Assembly (NCBI RefSeq): GCF_000317435.1
Contig: NC_019751.1
Coordinates: 434,001-498,000, forward strand
Reading direction: 5' to 3'
DNA: 64,000 nucleotides
Source of the DNA: Calothrix sp. PCC 6303
Lineage (GTDB): Bacteria; Cyanobacteriota; Cyanobacteriia; Cyanobacteriales; Nostocaceae
Below are positions 9,674 to 19,836 of the stretch, in pieces; the first letter of the stretch is position 1; each line of letters starts with the position of its first letter. Made by a program: the position numbers and the translations under genes. The notes under the pieces were generated by a model that was not told the DNA's origin, did not search any database, and saw nothing but the letters and a program-made list of their open reading frames with translations.

Positions 9674-11047
9674 TTACCTTTCTTGATGATTAGTTAATTT
9701 AAGAGAATTCACGGCTTCTTTTTTAGAGCTTGTTTGTAATTTAGGCAGGATTTGCTCGAAATAAACTAAATCGCGTTCGCTCATATTACTTTTGACACTC
9801 CCTCCTGTTTTTTCCAGTAAATTACCTCGTCCATCTTTGGCTTTAATTTGCACATCTCCATTAGGGTTTGCTTGCCATTTATAGGAAAAAGCACCATCGA
9901 TAGTGACTTCTTTTTGTTGTGCTACTGCATACTGTATTAATGCATTACTAACCCTCTCAACACGAGTAAAATATTCAGCTTCTTGTCTTCCTACTGGAGC
10001 AAAAGAATTGGGAACTGTGTGGTTTTGTTGTAGCGATGTTTGTAATGTTGTAAAATCCTTGATATGATGCTTTTCTAAATTACTTCTCTCAACTCTTAAC
10101 CCCAAAGGAGTCGTTTGAAACTGCATTATTTGCTTGTTCGTTGCCGAATCCTTAATTTCATACAGCGAACCACTACGAGAAATTTGGTATTTATCGGTTT
10201 GGTATTGATTTTCCCCTGGTTGTGTTTGGAGGCGAAATAAGTTCTTAATCGATGCTGCGAATTGATGTTGAGTTGAGTTATTTTGATATTCGCTGATACC
10301 GATTTTGACAGCAGAAGTAAAGCTGTTTATAACAATAGAAGTTTTATTTTTTAAATCTTGCCACCATGATGTATTTTGTGGTTGCTGTAATCTCTGATGA
10401 ATTAATTCTTCATACAAGTTATGTTCTTGCTGTAATGCTTTAATTTCAGAGCGTAGTTGTTCTAATTCTGCATTTAATAAGGTTTTTAAGGGACTATCTT
10501 CTAAGGTATTTAATGATTCAGCTACTCGTATCGAACCTGCAACTTGAGTTTTAGTATTATCAATTTGATTATTTTCTATAGATGAGAATTCTGGATAAAT
10601 AATTTCTTCAGAGTTATGATTAGTTTCTGTACTTTTAAATCCCTCTATATTTTCTCTACCAATATCTTGAACTATTTCTTTTTGTAATAATTCATTGACA
10701 ATTACCCTCCCATCTTTGTCCGACTGTAAAACTACTTTTCCATCCAATTCGACTCGCTTATTAATCGCTCCCTCAACAACTTCCCCAACTGGTGTAGAGC
10801 GTAATTGTTGTAATTGGATAATAAGCTGAGGGTTTAGTAATTCACCGGATAAACCGGATATTTCATCACTAAACTGGTTATTATCGCGTCCATACACCAA
10901 TTTATCATCATCAAATATTTTTAATCCTTGCTTTGTATTATTTTGCTTTGCATCCAGTAATGCTTGTAGCAACATTTCAATCACTTGCTCGTAACGCTGC
11001 TGTATCGAATTGGCATCACCAGCATCTACTACAAATATGTCTGGCAT
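9674..11047 (-). CDS. Hypothetical coiled-coil protein of the T4SS operon
   Basis: A 457-residue hydrophilic protein without signal peptide or membrane segment. Residues about 195 to 220 form a likely coiled coil (LNAELEQLRSEIKALQQEHNLYEELIHQR). The C-terminal half has a compact domain pattern (YQTDKYQISRSGSLYEIKDSATNKQIMQFQTTPLGLRVE) seen in proteins annotated as hypothetical on cyanobacterial plasmids. It overlaps the upstream 109-residue gene by one base (TAATG) and is followed 8 bp later by the original start of the AAA ATPase gene, so the genes were co-transcribed. I infer an accessory cytosolic role in DNA transfer; no catalytic motif is visible. Confidence 0.7.
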   Translation of the reverse strand: MPDIFVVDAGDANSIQQRYEQVIEMLLQALLDAKQNNTKQGLKIFDDDKLVYGRDNNQFSDEISGLSGELLNPQLIIQLQQLRSTPVGEVVEGAINKRVELDGKVVLQSDKDGRVIVNELLQKEIVQDIGRENIEGFKSTETNHNSEEIIYPEFSSIENNQIDNTKTQVAGSIRVAESLNTLEDSPLKTLLNAELEQLRSEIKALQQEHNLYEELIHQRLQQPQNTSWWQDLKNKTSIVINSFTSAVKIGISEYQNNSTQHQFAASIKNLFRLQTQPGENQYQTDKYQISRSGSLYEIKDSATNKQIMQFQTTPLGLRVERSNLEKHHIKDFTTLQTSLQQNHTVPNSFAPVGRQEAEYFTRVERVSNALIQYAVAQQKEVTIDGAFSYKWQANPNGDVQIKAKDGRGNLLEKTGGSVKSNMSERDLVYFEQILPKLQTSSKKEAVNSLKLTNHQER

Positions 11048-11376
11048 TACAATAACTCTCCAAAAGCATTAGCTAAAATTTGTAGACGATTAACTATGAC
11101 TTCCGAAGCAATGTAGAAAACAACTAATTCTCCATCAAGTAACCAAGCAATAAACTCACTTTTTTGGGCAGTATTACGTGTCATTTCATAAGAAAAACAG
11201 CTATTTAACCTTCCAGCCAATAATCCGTTTTGGTCAAAAACTTCTACTACTCTTGGAATATAGCCAATATTTAAAGGCGGTTTATCAATGGCTTGGTTAA
11301 CCATCTCCAGCCATTCAGGATAATTGGACAGTAATGAAAATATATCTTGACTAAAATCAACTTTTAATTTTTCCAT
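11047..11376 (-). CDS. Hypothetical small protein of the T4SS operon
   Basis: A 109-residue protein, mildly acidic, with no signal peptide, membrane segment or motif I recognise. Its stop codon overlaps the ATG of the next gene (TAATG at 11045..11049), and it starts 10 bp after the coupling-protein stop, so translational coupling is likely. Its place between the coupling protein and a coiled-coil protein suggests a transfer accessory role, by position only. Confidence 0.65.
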   Translation of the reverse strand: MEKLKVDFSQDIFSLLSNYPEWLEMVNQAIDKPPLNIGYIPRVVEVFDQNGLLAGRLNSCFSYEMTRNTAQKSEFIAWLLDGELVVFYIASEVIVNRLQILANAFGELL

Positions 11377-12537
11377 AATATGAAACCTAGAAAATATTTT
11401 TTAATTCTTCAACAGAAGGTATATTCCTTGACTCTTCTGGCATTGGAAATAATTTTTCAGCTAATTCTCTCCGTTCTAAAAACTGTTGGGAACGTTCTTC
11501 ATCGCTAATTTGAATTCCATTGCATTCAATCAATTTTTCTCTAACAAAATCCCACTTATTTTCTGACCAATTCATCTCTTCAATATCAGATTTTGGTACT
11601 TTCATCGCTTGCAACAAAGGAACATAAGCCTCATTCCCACGGGTGTAAGCTGGGTTAATAACTACTGCTCTCCCCGTACCCATCTTGGCAAATTGTGCGG
11701 GTTCCAGTAGGTGCCGTTTTTGGTGGTGTTCGTTACTACTGCGGGAACCACCACCTTTCCCCGTACTGCGAGATTTAGAATTAAACTTAATTTCCATCTC
11801 TCCCAAATAATCACTAAAAAGCTTTGCAGATTCGGGATCTTGGGGATTAAAGATAAACTTGGTTGCAGTACCACCCAGAATTGCCCTTGCTAATTCCTTC
11901 CCATATACTTTCTCCAACTGGGCAATATTTTGATACCCCAAAATCCCCACAAAACCATCCTCACGTCCCTCATTCAGCCAGTTGACGAGCGCTGGTAAAT
12001 AGAACGTCGGTAACTCATCCAATGCAACTATTAGAGGATCTTTACGTGGTACAGTGCGGGTGATGTTGCGTGTCACAATCATGTGGAGAATTGCCGCGAG
12101 TAGGGGACTGACAATATCTCTGTTGTTTCTATCCAACCCAAAAATAATTAGCTGCTTTCCATCCAAATCCAGTGGTAGCGTTGTCCTACCGCAAAATGCA
12201 CCAACAAAATCCCGTTTGAGGAATCTTTGAAACATCCGCTGTGCAGTTCCAATAATTGATGCAGCAGTCTTTTCCGAATCCTTGACGCTGATTAGCTGAG
12301 ATAATGGTCGTGATGTCCAAACTTTCAACTTTTCCTTGGATGCTAATTCCAGCCTTGCCGCTAAATTAGGCAAAGATAGAATTGCCTGTGCCATCATTAA
12401 GTCACAGTATTTAGCCTCACCAGTTAAGGTTTTAATTGCTTTAGTGACAAGTAAAATCCCCTCAACTAAAGAATCTCCAGCTTCCTCAAAAAATTTATCA
12501 CTACTAGAGCACCAGTCCAGTAGAAGATATTGACAAA

Positions 12538-13269
12538 TCAGGCAGAGTATGAATTATTAAAATTAGAAATTTCTTTATTATTAGTTTCAAACATACGAGC
12601 AAGAACGTGGAGATTATGAACAACAGCCATACGTCGAAGGTCAAAAAGGTTTTTGCGTAAGCCAATGTAGCGAGCTTTATCTCCTTGCCACTGACCAATA
12701 TGAGCTAAACTATGCTCAACACTAACGCGCTCGCGGAGTTTCTCACGTCCACTCTGTGTAGTTTGACGTTCCCGTAGCTCTACAAGTAGAGACTCGTCAG
12801 GGTGAATAGAGATACTGCGACCTTGCTTACTCTCTGTACATTGAGAGCGTAAAGGACAGGTTTGACATTCGTGTTTGGGGAAGTGGACAACAGTCCCCTC
12901 ATTAAAGGGTAAACTAACTCCATTGGGACAGCGAATGAAATGATTTTCCCAATCCAGAACAAAGGCATTTTTATCAAAAAAATTACCGTTGCGGACTTTC
13001 CATGCCTTGCAAATAATAGTCATATCAGGTGTGCGTTGTTTAACCCAATGACTAGCTAAATATGCACGGTCAATATGTAGCTCTTTGATGTCAAGAGTTG
13101 TTACGTTCTGGGCATTTAAGTCGAACTCAATTGCCATAGTTACAGATGCTTCTGGTTCGTTTGCTCTGGTAACACCAACAGCTCTTACCATTTGCAATTC
13201 TAAGTCTTTGAAAATATGACGTTTGTAACCATCAATTTTTTGGCTGCGACTTTTACGACCATGACGCAT
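12538..13269 (-). pseudogene. IS1182-family transposase, C-terminal fragment
   Basis: A 243-codon frame encoding the C-terminal half of an IS1182-type transposase: RHGRKSRSQKIDGYKRHI at the start, a cysteine cluster CQTCPLRSQCTESKQGRS near residue 135 and the final Glu region RVSVEHSLAHIGQWQG near residue 180. Its frame actually extends upstream past this ATG (GVAKDRRISIEDED), matching the family, so it is the tail of the same gene as 13379..14164. Confidence 0.85.
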
Positions 13270-13378
13270 ATCCTCATCCTCAATTGAAATGCGTCTATCT
13301 TTAGCAACACCTTTACGGAGCTTTGGGGAGCCATCAGATTTCTCCTCAACATCTTGTGATTCAATTTGCCTCGCATCT

Positions 13379-14164
13379 TCAATGCTCTTGTTGACTTGAG
13401 TGCTTGTTTTTCATCCAAATCAGTTTTTGTTTGACCCAAGACTCAACTGAGTCTAATGTTTGCAATATTGTAGATAGTGCAACATTACGAGCTTCCGGGT
13501 CATCCCAATCTAAATCTAAGGCAGCTTTCAGGCTCGTTCCCGTGATGATTTCTGCACCGATAGTCGCTGTAACGCCTGTAACACCAGAATCGTCCTGTTC
13601 ATAATTCTGAGCTATTACGAATAATGCTTTCCTTAGTGCATGACCTAACAAATTATACGTGTCTTCCACACGTGCCGCTCCCCATAACGGGCTTGAATCT
13701 AAGGCTACTTTTAACGACTTCGGATTGTAACCTTCATGAAAATGTGCCATTTCAACTGTTTTCGCCACAATCCTCTGGTCAAGAGACTTTGACATCAAAA
13801 GCGCACGAAATCTAACTAGTGTCCCTTTGCCAAATGGAGCTTGTTCACAATCGAGACAATCTAAAACTAGCTGCCATCGCCTATCCATTTCAATCGCTTC
13901 TATTGCCTCGTCATCTGAAACCCCTGTATATGCTTGTAAAATTACTGCAAGTGCAAGTTGTGCTGGTGGTATTGGAGATAAACCAACACTACTGTCCTTG
14001 AATACCCTTGCTAACTCCGTTTGGAAGTCTGGGTCAAATAATTCGTGTCGTATTTGCCGCAAAAATACAAATAACTTTGCTTTGCGTATACGTTTCGCAA
14101 CTTTTTCTTCTTTGCTTGACAGGGAGATTGGAGGTTCCCATATTAATGGACGCATAGTTTGCAC
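13379..14164 (-). pseudogene. IS1182-family transposase, N-terminal fragment
   Basis: A 261-codon frame encoding the N-terminal half: FDPDFQTELARVFKDSSVGLSPIPPAQLALAVILQAYTGVSD is typical of IS1182 proteins, and the first catalytic Asp is in LKVALDSSPLWG (about residue 140). The frame is lost near 13,430; the intervening family-like sequence TDLDEKQALKS lies in another frame and the tail in a third. Two frame changes in a short stretch argue for decay rather than programmed frameshifting. Confidence 0.85.
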
Positions 14165-14977
14165 TCCTCATACCTTATTCTCCTTATTCTCCTATAAATT
14201 AGCCTCTGCAAAAACTATGTATCTTGTCAACTACTTCTACTGGACTGGTGCTCTAGCATTTCCACCTCTATCGAAGTTGCGAGAGATAACTTGAGTGATT
14301 TGTCCAGAGGAAATCGCATCCTCTTCATCTCGAAGCAAATCCAGAGGGTTACAAGTTTCGCTTTCTGGAAACCCTGGTGCAAAGATTTTTACCGTATATC
14401 CCCGTTTCATCGCATAAGCAACAGCACGTTTGGTTTGTGCTGGAAATTTGAAATCGTAGAGTAGCATGGGGAATCCCTGGTCAAATGTGCTACGAATTAA
14501 AGGGTCAATTACTGAGAAGGTTTTACCAGAACCCGCAGCACCAATGACGGCAATTCCTCTTTGTGCATCGGGAACATATAGACTAGGGTTTGCAGAAGAG
14601 AAGAAAGGGAAATTATTTGGTTGGGTTTTGATAAAACCCGATCGATACCATTGTTTTTGGAGATTAATTTGCATATTACGAGGAGTTCCAATATACAAAG
14701 CGGCAGAATTACGAGTTGGTTTTAATATCTGCTTTTTCGCTTTATTTGTAGCTTTTGATTTTTCTTTACTACCTCCCCAATAACTAGTTGCTACTTTACC
14801 TTTGTTATTGCTTTCCGATAGTAGTTTAGAGAATGCGTTCACGAAGTGACTGCGAAGCAGTATCGCACTCAAACAAGCTAACAGCATCAAACCAGATTGT
14901 GATTTGATTAAGTTGGGTAGTCTCTCGATTTGTAAACTAGAGTTAGCTGGCTGATTTTGAGCATAATTCGACATAAA

Positions 14978-15538
14978 TTAATTCTCTCCTTCCAAATATT
15001 TACCGACTTCTGTTAAAGCTTGATTCAAACGTATATATTTACCTTTGTGGTGACAATATCGAGTTCGAGAAACAATATTTGCTTTTGATATTGGTTGGGT
15101 AATTATTAAACAAGGAAATCTCGAATTATCGATATCAGTTGCTTGAACTAAATTTTCCTTCGGTGGTAGGTAAGGATTAGCAATAAATTCTAGAAGTATG
15201 TTTCCCGATTCGTTATAAACCGAGTATAAGCATCCATTAGTACCGCAAAGTTGGGAAGAGCGATAATCGAAAATATATAAATTTCCAGCAGAGCCAGATG
15301 GGATTTTCAAAACTTTAATTGATGAAGTATCAAGATTGCGAATTGATTTTTGAGATAATACTGTTTTTAATAAAGGCTTTGGTGCTAAAATCTCCGCATA
15401 CTGCCAACCAGTTGGCTTGCTATTTAGAGATATGTAGGTAATCAAAAATGAAGCCGCAAAGACAACTAATGAAATAAAGAATATTAAACGATATTTTTCA
15501 AATTTAATACTTAAAATTTTACCAATGTTTCTCAGCAT
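14978..15538 (-). CDS. Hypothetical membrane-anchored protein of the T4SS operon
   Basis: A 186-residue protein with one N-terminal membrane helix (LIFFISLVVFAASFLITYISL, about 18 to 38) and an exported or cytosolic remainder with two cysteine pairs (SSQLCGTNGCLYS). It starts 20 bp downstream of the 614-residue secreted protein and ends 4 bp before the coupling-protein start, so it is inside the transfer operon. I do not recognise a family; position suggests an inner-membrane part of the channel or coupling complex. Confidence 0.65.
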   Translation of the reverse strand: MLRNIGKILSIKFEKYRLIFFISLVVFAASFLITYISLNSKPTGWQYAEILAPKPLLKTVLSQKSIRNLDTSSIKVLKIPSGSAGNLYIFDYRSSQLCGTNGCLYSVYNESGNILLEFIANPYLPPKENLVQATDIDNSRFPCLIITQPISKANIVSRTRYCHHKGKYIRLNQALTEVGKYLEGEN

Positions 15539-15557
15539 GGTAAATACACAAATAAAA

Positions 15558-17402
15558 TTATAAACAATTCATGAATTGCAAATTACGTGAGTATTTAGTT
15601 TTTATTCTTTTACCGTATTCTTTGCTGGTAACACCATCACTAACATGAATAATTGATTCATCAATCGGAATATTTACACCAGCAAACTGCATTTGAGCCA
15701 CACGCTCAATTAACCTATCTCCTGTGAAAGATTTACCTGTATTTGGATCAATTTGCTGTGATGCTGTCGATAGTAAGCTATTTGTTTCCGATTCAATTAA
15801 AGTCTGTTGTTCGGAAGGTGAAAAATACTGTGTCATTTCCTCACCTGTAATCTTCTCTTCAGAATCTAGCTTCGATATAAAATCTTTCCCACCAGCTTTA
15901 CGGGTAATAATTTCTCGTATATCTGGACGAGATGAGATAAACTGCATTGCACCAATTGCACGTCCACAATTTCCAGAGGAATTACACCCATAATTACCAA
16001 CAAAATTATAATTATTTTGCGTGCTTGATAAAGCCAAACTCAGAACATCAATATTTGCACCAGATACATGCATATTTTTGCAATTCTCTTTTGATGCTGG
16101 GATTAAATTAGCGATAGCATCCTTATTTATATTGCTAGTAATCGGAGAATGATTAAATCGAAAACCACTACTTTTTAGTCCTGTGGGATTAGAAATCGAG
16201 TTGCGTTCGCTGTCGATTCTACCCAAAAATATCGGTTCTTTTTCTCTATAAGTCATAAACGGAACGGGACCGATAAAATAGGGGGTACATCCCAAATCGA
16301 CGAAATTATTCCGCATACAAACTCGGAAGAATAACGATTGAGAAATCATACCATCCACTTCCGATACATCCCATACCGCGACTTTAAAAGCATCACCAAA
16401 CAGATTTCTTCCCGTTGGTTCTTTCCCACCATTAACCGAACCGAGAATCCCCTTACCACCTTTAACTAATTGATATTTACCACTAATCCAAGCTTTTCCA
16501 TTTACCGCAGGGGAACCAGATAGTTCGGTATGAGCGCAATCTTTGTCACAGGGTACAGCAAAACCTTCTTTGTTACTTCCGGAGATAGTTCGTTCTCGCT
16601 TTTGTTCATCGGTTGCAAAAGCAACATCAACTATTCCCACGGAAGTACCCACTGGATTGAGGGGATTGGGAAATTGAGAGAAGGGGACTTCATTGAGTCC
16701 AGGAATTTGCGAAATGTAAACTCCCTGCCATTTATCAAAACTTGCGATCGCAGTATTCTTTAAATTAGGAATTGAACTGAAATTATAGGATTTTAAATCC
16801 AAAGAGTCGAAACTTAATTTACCTAAATGGGGTGATTGCTTGAGTAAATAGCCAATAGTTTGATTTGTATCGAAAGATGTCGATAAATTTTGAGATAATA
16901 AATCAAAAATTGGTTTGACTTGAGAAATAGGAAAATCTTGTAATTCAGGTATCGCTTTGACCAAACTATCCAAAGTTTGCAATTTCATCACGCCAAAATA
17001 ATCCAAGCTAATTTTCTCTAAATCCAGATTCACAATTTGCGAAATATCCATCAGTGAGAACTGTTGTAACTTGAAGGAATCTTGAAAATCACCCAACATT
17101 GTAAATGAATCTGGTTTTTGTCCAGTATTCCAACTGCGGGAGGGGTTGTATCCAAGTTGATCCACGACATTTTGAGATGATTGAAATGAACCAGGTTCGC
17201 TAATTGCTGGCATATTCGAGAAAGTGATTTGATTCCAATCTGGTAAACGGGTATTTTGCCAAGTAACCGTGGGTATTTGTTGTTGTGTCGTTGGAGGATT
17301 CGACATACTGTGTTGTTGTGGAAAAACAATAATCCCACCCGTTACTAATAATGACAGACTCAATCCTGTAAAATTTATGAATATTTTCTTGTTGCGTTTC
17401 AT
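15558..17402 (-). CDS. Secreted protein with lysozyme-like C-terminus, VirB1-like candidate
   Basis: A 614-residue exported protein: a signal peptide (FINFTGLSLSLLVTGGIIVFP) begins after a KRNKK tag. Residues about 100 to 240 carry a Leu-rich, helical-repeat-like region (LDLEKISLDYFGVMKL...). A cysteine-containing middle follows (VPCDKDCAHTELSG). The C-terminal 180 residues contain NYGCNSSGNCGRAIGAMQFISSRPDI, which resembles the G-AxGxMQF core of lytic transglycosylase-like domains, so a peptidoglycan-opening role like VirB1 is plausible. It lies between the VirB9-like gene (18 bp) and the small membrane protein gene. The catalytic Glu is not certain. Confidence 0.6.
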   Translation of the reverse strand: MKRNKKIFINFTGLSLSLLVTGGIIVFPQQHSMSNPPTTQQQIPTVTWQNTRLPDWNQITFSNMPAISEPGSFQSSQNVVDQLGYNPSRSWNTGQKPDSFTMLGDFQDSFKLQQFSLMDISQIVNLDLEKISLDYFGVMKLQTLDSLVKAIPELQDFPISQVKPIFDLLSQNLSTSFDTNQTIGYLLKQSPHLGKLSFDSLDLKSYNFSSIPNLKNTAIASFDKWQGVYISQIPGLNEVPFSQFPNPLNPVGTSVGIVDVAFATDEQKRERTISGSNKEGFAVPCDKDCAHTELSGSPAVNGKAWISGKYQLVKGGKGILGSVNGGKEPTGRNLFGDAFKVAVWDVSEVDGMISQSLFFRVCMRNNFVDLGCTPYFIGPVPFMTYREKEPIFLGRIDSERNSISNPTGLKSSGFRFNHSPITSNINKDAIANLIPASKENCKNMHVSGANIDVLSLALSSTQNNYNFVGNYGCNSSGNCGRAIGAMQFISSRPDIREIITRKAGGKDFISKLDSEEKITGEEMTQYFSPSEQQTLIESETNSLLSTASQQIDPNTGKSFTGDRLIERVAQMQFAGVNIPIDESIIHVSDGVTSKEYGKRIKTKYSRNLQFMNCL

Positions 17403-17419
17403 GATTTTCTCGCCACAAA

Positions 17420-18178
17420 TTATTTAGAATGATTGATAATTTTTTGATGTGTATTGGCATCACTACCTAATTCAGCTAATCGACTAATTAGTTGTATAGA
17501 TATTCCACTATCACGAGCCGCGATATTAACTGATTCTCCAGAACGCACATTGATTAAAAACTGTTCGATCCGTTTCCATAATCGGGAATCATCGGAAATT
17601 AAACCTTGTTGTCGAGCAATATTCAATCCGCGATTTATTTGTTGTAATTGATTATTAAAGTTTGAATAAATAGTTGATTCGGGAATCAGATTGAAAGTTG
17701 GTAAAATTTCTAAAGTGTGATAGCTCGACTTATTTTTCCCCGCCACAACTTGGAATAAATAAACTTGCCTTTTCAATTTCCCTTTTGTAACAACTGTGAG
17801 CAAGCTTGTATTTGTACTCGGTAACTGCGGCAGTTTTAATTTATTAATCTGTCGTAAATGTATGACTGTTGCTCCCGACTGTTCGCACTGCTGTGATAAT
17901 CCAGTTAGACAACCATCAACGTCGAGAGATACAAACGCTGGATTATCCAACCATACTTTTTCGGCAATTTCGCCAGTTTTAATAAAAGAAATATTTACCC
18001 CATATCCAGGTGATAATTCAATTTGTGGTATCTTCGTCGAACTATTTCCAGTCGCAATATCCTGAGAAATTTGCTTTACACCTTGTCTAATTTCAGTAGC
18101 ATTTACTGTTGATAAATTAGCAAGTGGTAAATAAATAAAAGAAATAATAGCTATACTTTTCCACTGCCTAATGCCCAT
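17420..18178 (-). CDS. VirB9/TraK-like periplasmic T4SS protein
   Basis: A 252-residue protein with signal peptide (SIAIISFIYLPLANLSTVNA). The mature N-terminus has the pattern GYGVNISFIKTGEIAEKVWLDNPAFVSLDVDGCL, matching the beta-rich N-terminal domain of VirB9/TraK proteins that line the outer-membrane core ring. The C-terminal part is helical and lacks an obvious VirB7-binding domain. It starts 12 bp after the VirB10-like gene; VirB8, VirB10, VirB9 order differs from the classical order but is coherent. Assignment rests on pattern and context. Confidence 0.65.
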   Translation of the reverse strand: MGIRQWKSIAIISFIYLPLANLSTVNATEIRQGVKQISQDIATGNSSTKIPQIELSPGYGVNISFIKTGEIAEKVWLDNPAFVSLDVDGCLTGLSQQCEQSGATVIHLRQINKLKLPQLPSTNTSLLTVVTKGKLKRQVYLFQVVAGKNKSSYHTLEILPTFNLIPESTIYSNFNNQLQQINRGLNIARQQGLISDDSRLWKRIEQFLINVRSGESVNIAARDSGISIQLISRLAELGSDANTHQKIINHSK

Positions 18179-18189
18179 TACTACCTCAC

Positions 18190-19836
18190 CTAAAACTGGA
18201 AAGTTTTATTGACAAATACCTGAACCTCAGTACCCGCTTTGACGAACCAAACATCCTCTCTCCGTTGAATCTCCTGTAATGCTTGTTGATTGCGCTGCAA
18301 TATCTGTTGGGTTAAGGGTTCAAAACCTCCTTCCAAAACTGCTCCCAAAATATTGGAACGATTTCTTCTAATTGAAGAGAAAGAAGTTGTACCACCGAAA
18401 CCGCTATTCGTTGAGGTTTGTTCTTCTTTAGGTTGATTGATAACCTTACCAACTTTTGCTAACGAACCAACCGCAAAGGTTTCCGCATCCCGCGAAGCTA
18501 TTTCCCCACCTTTATCACCCCAGGAAGAAGCTATCAAAGGTTGACCAGATTTACCCCGAATTGCGATCGCTCCTTCGGGTAATATATATTCATTCCCATC
18601 AATTACCGCTCCTGTCGCTTCCAGTTCAACAAATCCTGATTTCTGAATATCTTTGACTTGAACTATTATTTGTGTTGCTTTTGGCAAAATAACCAAACCT
18701 TCTTTGGTAGTTAAAGGTTTAGAAAGTTGAATGATAAATTTATCTTGTTGTGGTTGCTTGGCAGAGTTAACAGCAGCACTATTAGGCTGATTTTTAGTCC
18801 AAATTAAAGGTGTCACTAATTTTCCAGAACTAGATGAACCTACTGTTAATTGTTGTGTTTCTGGATTACCAATAATTAAAGCTTCTTCTTCATGAAGTGG
18901 TTCAATTTCCAAATCATTAGTTGTGGGAACTATTTGATTTGAATTTGATGTTACTGAAATTAAAGTAGCACTGGTAATACTTGGTGCTTGTTGTTCATTA
19001 AGTGTGGTATTAGTCGTATTATTTGGCAGAGATTCAGAATTAGATGCAATTTCAACATTTCCATAACTTCCCAAACTGCTAATTTCCCTCCATTGCTCCA
19101 TTGGGTTAATATCTTTTTCCTGTTTGGTTAAAGATTTAGACACAGATGCTGGATTTACTTGATTTTTAACTGGTTGATTTCTCGATGTATAAGGAATATT
19201 ACGAGGGTTGTAGCTAACTCTTTGAGGGATTGAACGTGGTATGTAAGCAACTTGACTTCTTGGTACTTCTCTTGGAATAATCTGAGAAGATACAGTTTTG
19301 CTGCGTTGATTTATTGTTTGACTATTGCGTCTGACAATCTGGGTTTTAGGACTTTTGGAACGCTCCACTGATTTGATTTTGTCAGCTTGGGTAGAGAGTG
19401 CTAATTCAGCTTTAAGCTTTCCTGTTTCTGTTACTTGAGAGTTATCAGCAATTTCTAGCTTCGGCTTATCTACTTCCTGGTTAGCAATCGTAGGTGCAAT
19501 CTTGGGTTTACCCGACATAATGCTATTTAAAACCGTTGCAGCAGCACCGAAAACAACAAGCATTACTAAACCCACTACACCAAATTTGGCGAAAGGATTA
19601 CCGTAAAAAGTCGGCTGGGTTTTACCTACTTGGGGATCATCAAATAATTCATGAGTAGCAACTGGGTTAGAAGCTAAATTTTGACTATTTATTTCTACTT
19701 CCGGTGATTCTTCTGAAGCAACAGGTTTTGTTTGGTTTGATAATTGATTCTCATCATTTAAACCAAGTAATTTTGCAAAACTTGCTTCATCCCAATTACC
19801 ATTCAATTCATGATTTTCCGTTTCCTGTTCTGGCAT
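18190..19836 (-). CDS. VirB10/TrbI-like T4SS core protein
   Basis: A 548-residue inner-membrane-anchored protein. One membrane helix near residues 85 to 107 (FGVVGLVMLVVFGAAATVLNSIM) is followed by a long Pro/Ser/Asn/Gln-rich linker and a C-terminal beta-barrel domain (about 350 to 540) with IIQLSKPLTTKEGLVILPKATQIIVQV and GTEVQVFVNKTF, as in VirB10/TrbI. VirB10 spans both membranes and gates the channel. Its ATG overlaps the stop of the VirB8-like gene by one base. Length and architecture are normal. Confidence 0.8.
   Translation of the reverse strand: MPEQETENHELNGNWDEASFAKLLGLNDENQLSNQTKPVASEESPEVEINSQNLASNPVATHELFDDPQVGKTQPTFYGNPFAKFGVVGLVMLVVFGAAATVLNSIMSGKPKIAPTIANQEVDKPKLEIADNSQVTETGKLKAELALSTQADKIKSVERSKSPKTQIVRRNSQTINQRSKTVSSQIIPREVPRSQVAYIPRSIPQRVSYNPRNIPYTSRNQPVKNQVNPASVSKSLTKQEKDINPMEQWREISSLGSYGNVEIASNSESLPNNTTNTTLNEQQAPSITSATLISVTSNSNQIVPTTNDLEIEPLHEEEALIIGNPETQQLTVGSSSSGKLVTPLIWTKNQPNSAAVNSAKQPQQDKFIIQLSKPLTTKEGLVILPKATQIIVQVKDIQKSGFVELEATGAVIDGNEYILPEGAIAIRGKSGQPLIASSWGDKGGEIASRDAETFAVGSLAKVGKVINQPKEEQTSTNSGFGGTTSFSSIRRNRSNILGAVLEGGFEPLTQQILQRNQQALQEIQRREDVWFVKAGTEVQVFVNKTFQF

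Larger units (their letters stand above)
12508..14252 (-). mobile_element. IS1182-like insertion sequence
   Basis: A 1,745-bp element with inverted ends agcaccagtccagtagaag at 12508..12526 and its complement at 14234..14252. The palindrome CTAG flanks both ends (12504..12507 and 14253..14256) and is best read as a 4-bp target duplication, because collapsing it restores the host frame. It carries a transposase gene broken into two frames. Confidence 0.9.
11387..14974 (-). pseudogene. VirD4/TraD-like type IV coupling protein, split by an IS
   Basis: The coupling protein that should feed DNA to the secretion channel is present in two pieces. The N-terminal piece (14974 to about 14253) has two hydrophobic stretches near residues 25 to 45 and Walker A GAAGSGKT near residue 148. 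The C-terminal piece (about 12507 to 11387) has Walker B LIVALDELPTF and the conserved GYQNIAQLEKVYG block. The IS at 12508..14252 lies between. Removing it with one CTAG duplication gives an uninterrupted frame reading NFDRGGNASSDKFFEEAGDS across the junction. Unless the IS excises precisely, no full-length ATPase can be made, so the transfer machine should be inactive. The gene sits between a small membrane protein gene and the 109-residue gene. Confidence 0.88.

Noticed and set aside
13200-13439. 79-codon frame between the two transposase pieces
   Set aside because: It is the third reading frame across the decayed IS1182 transposase, not a separate gene.
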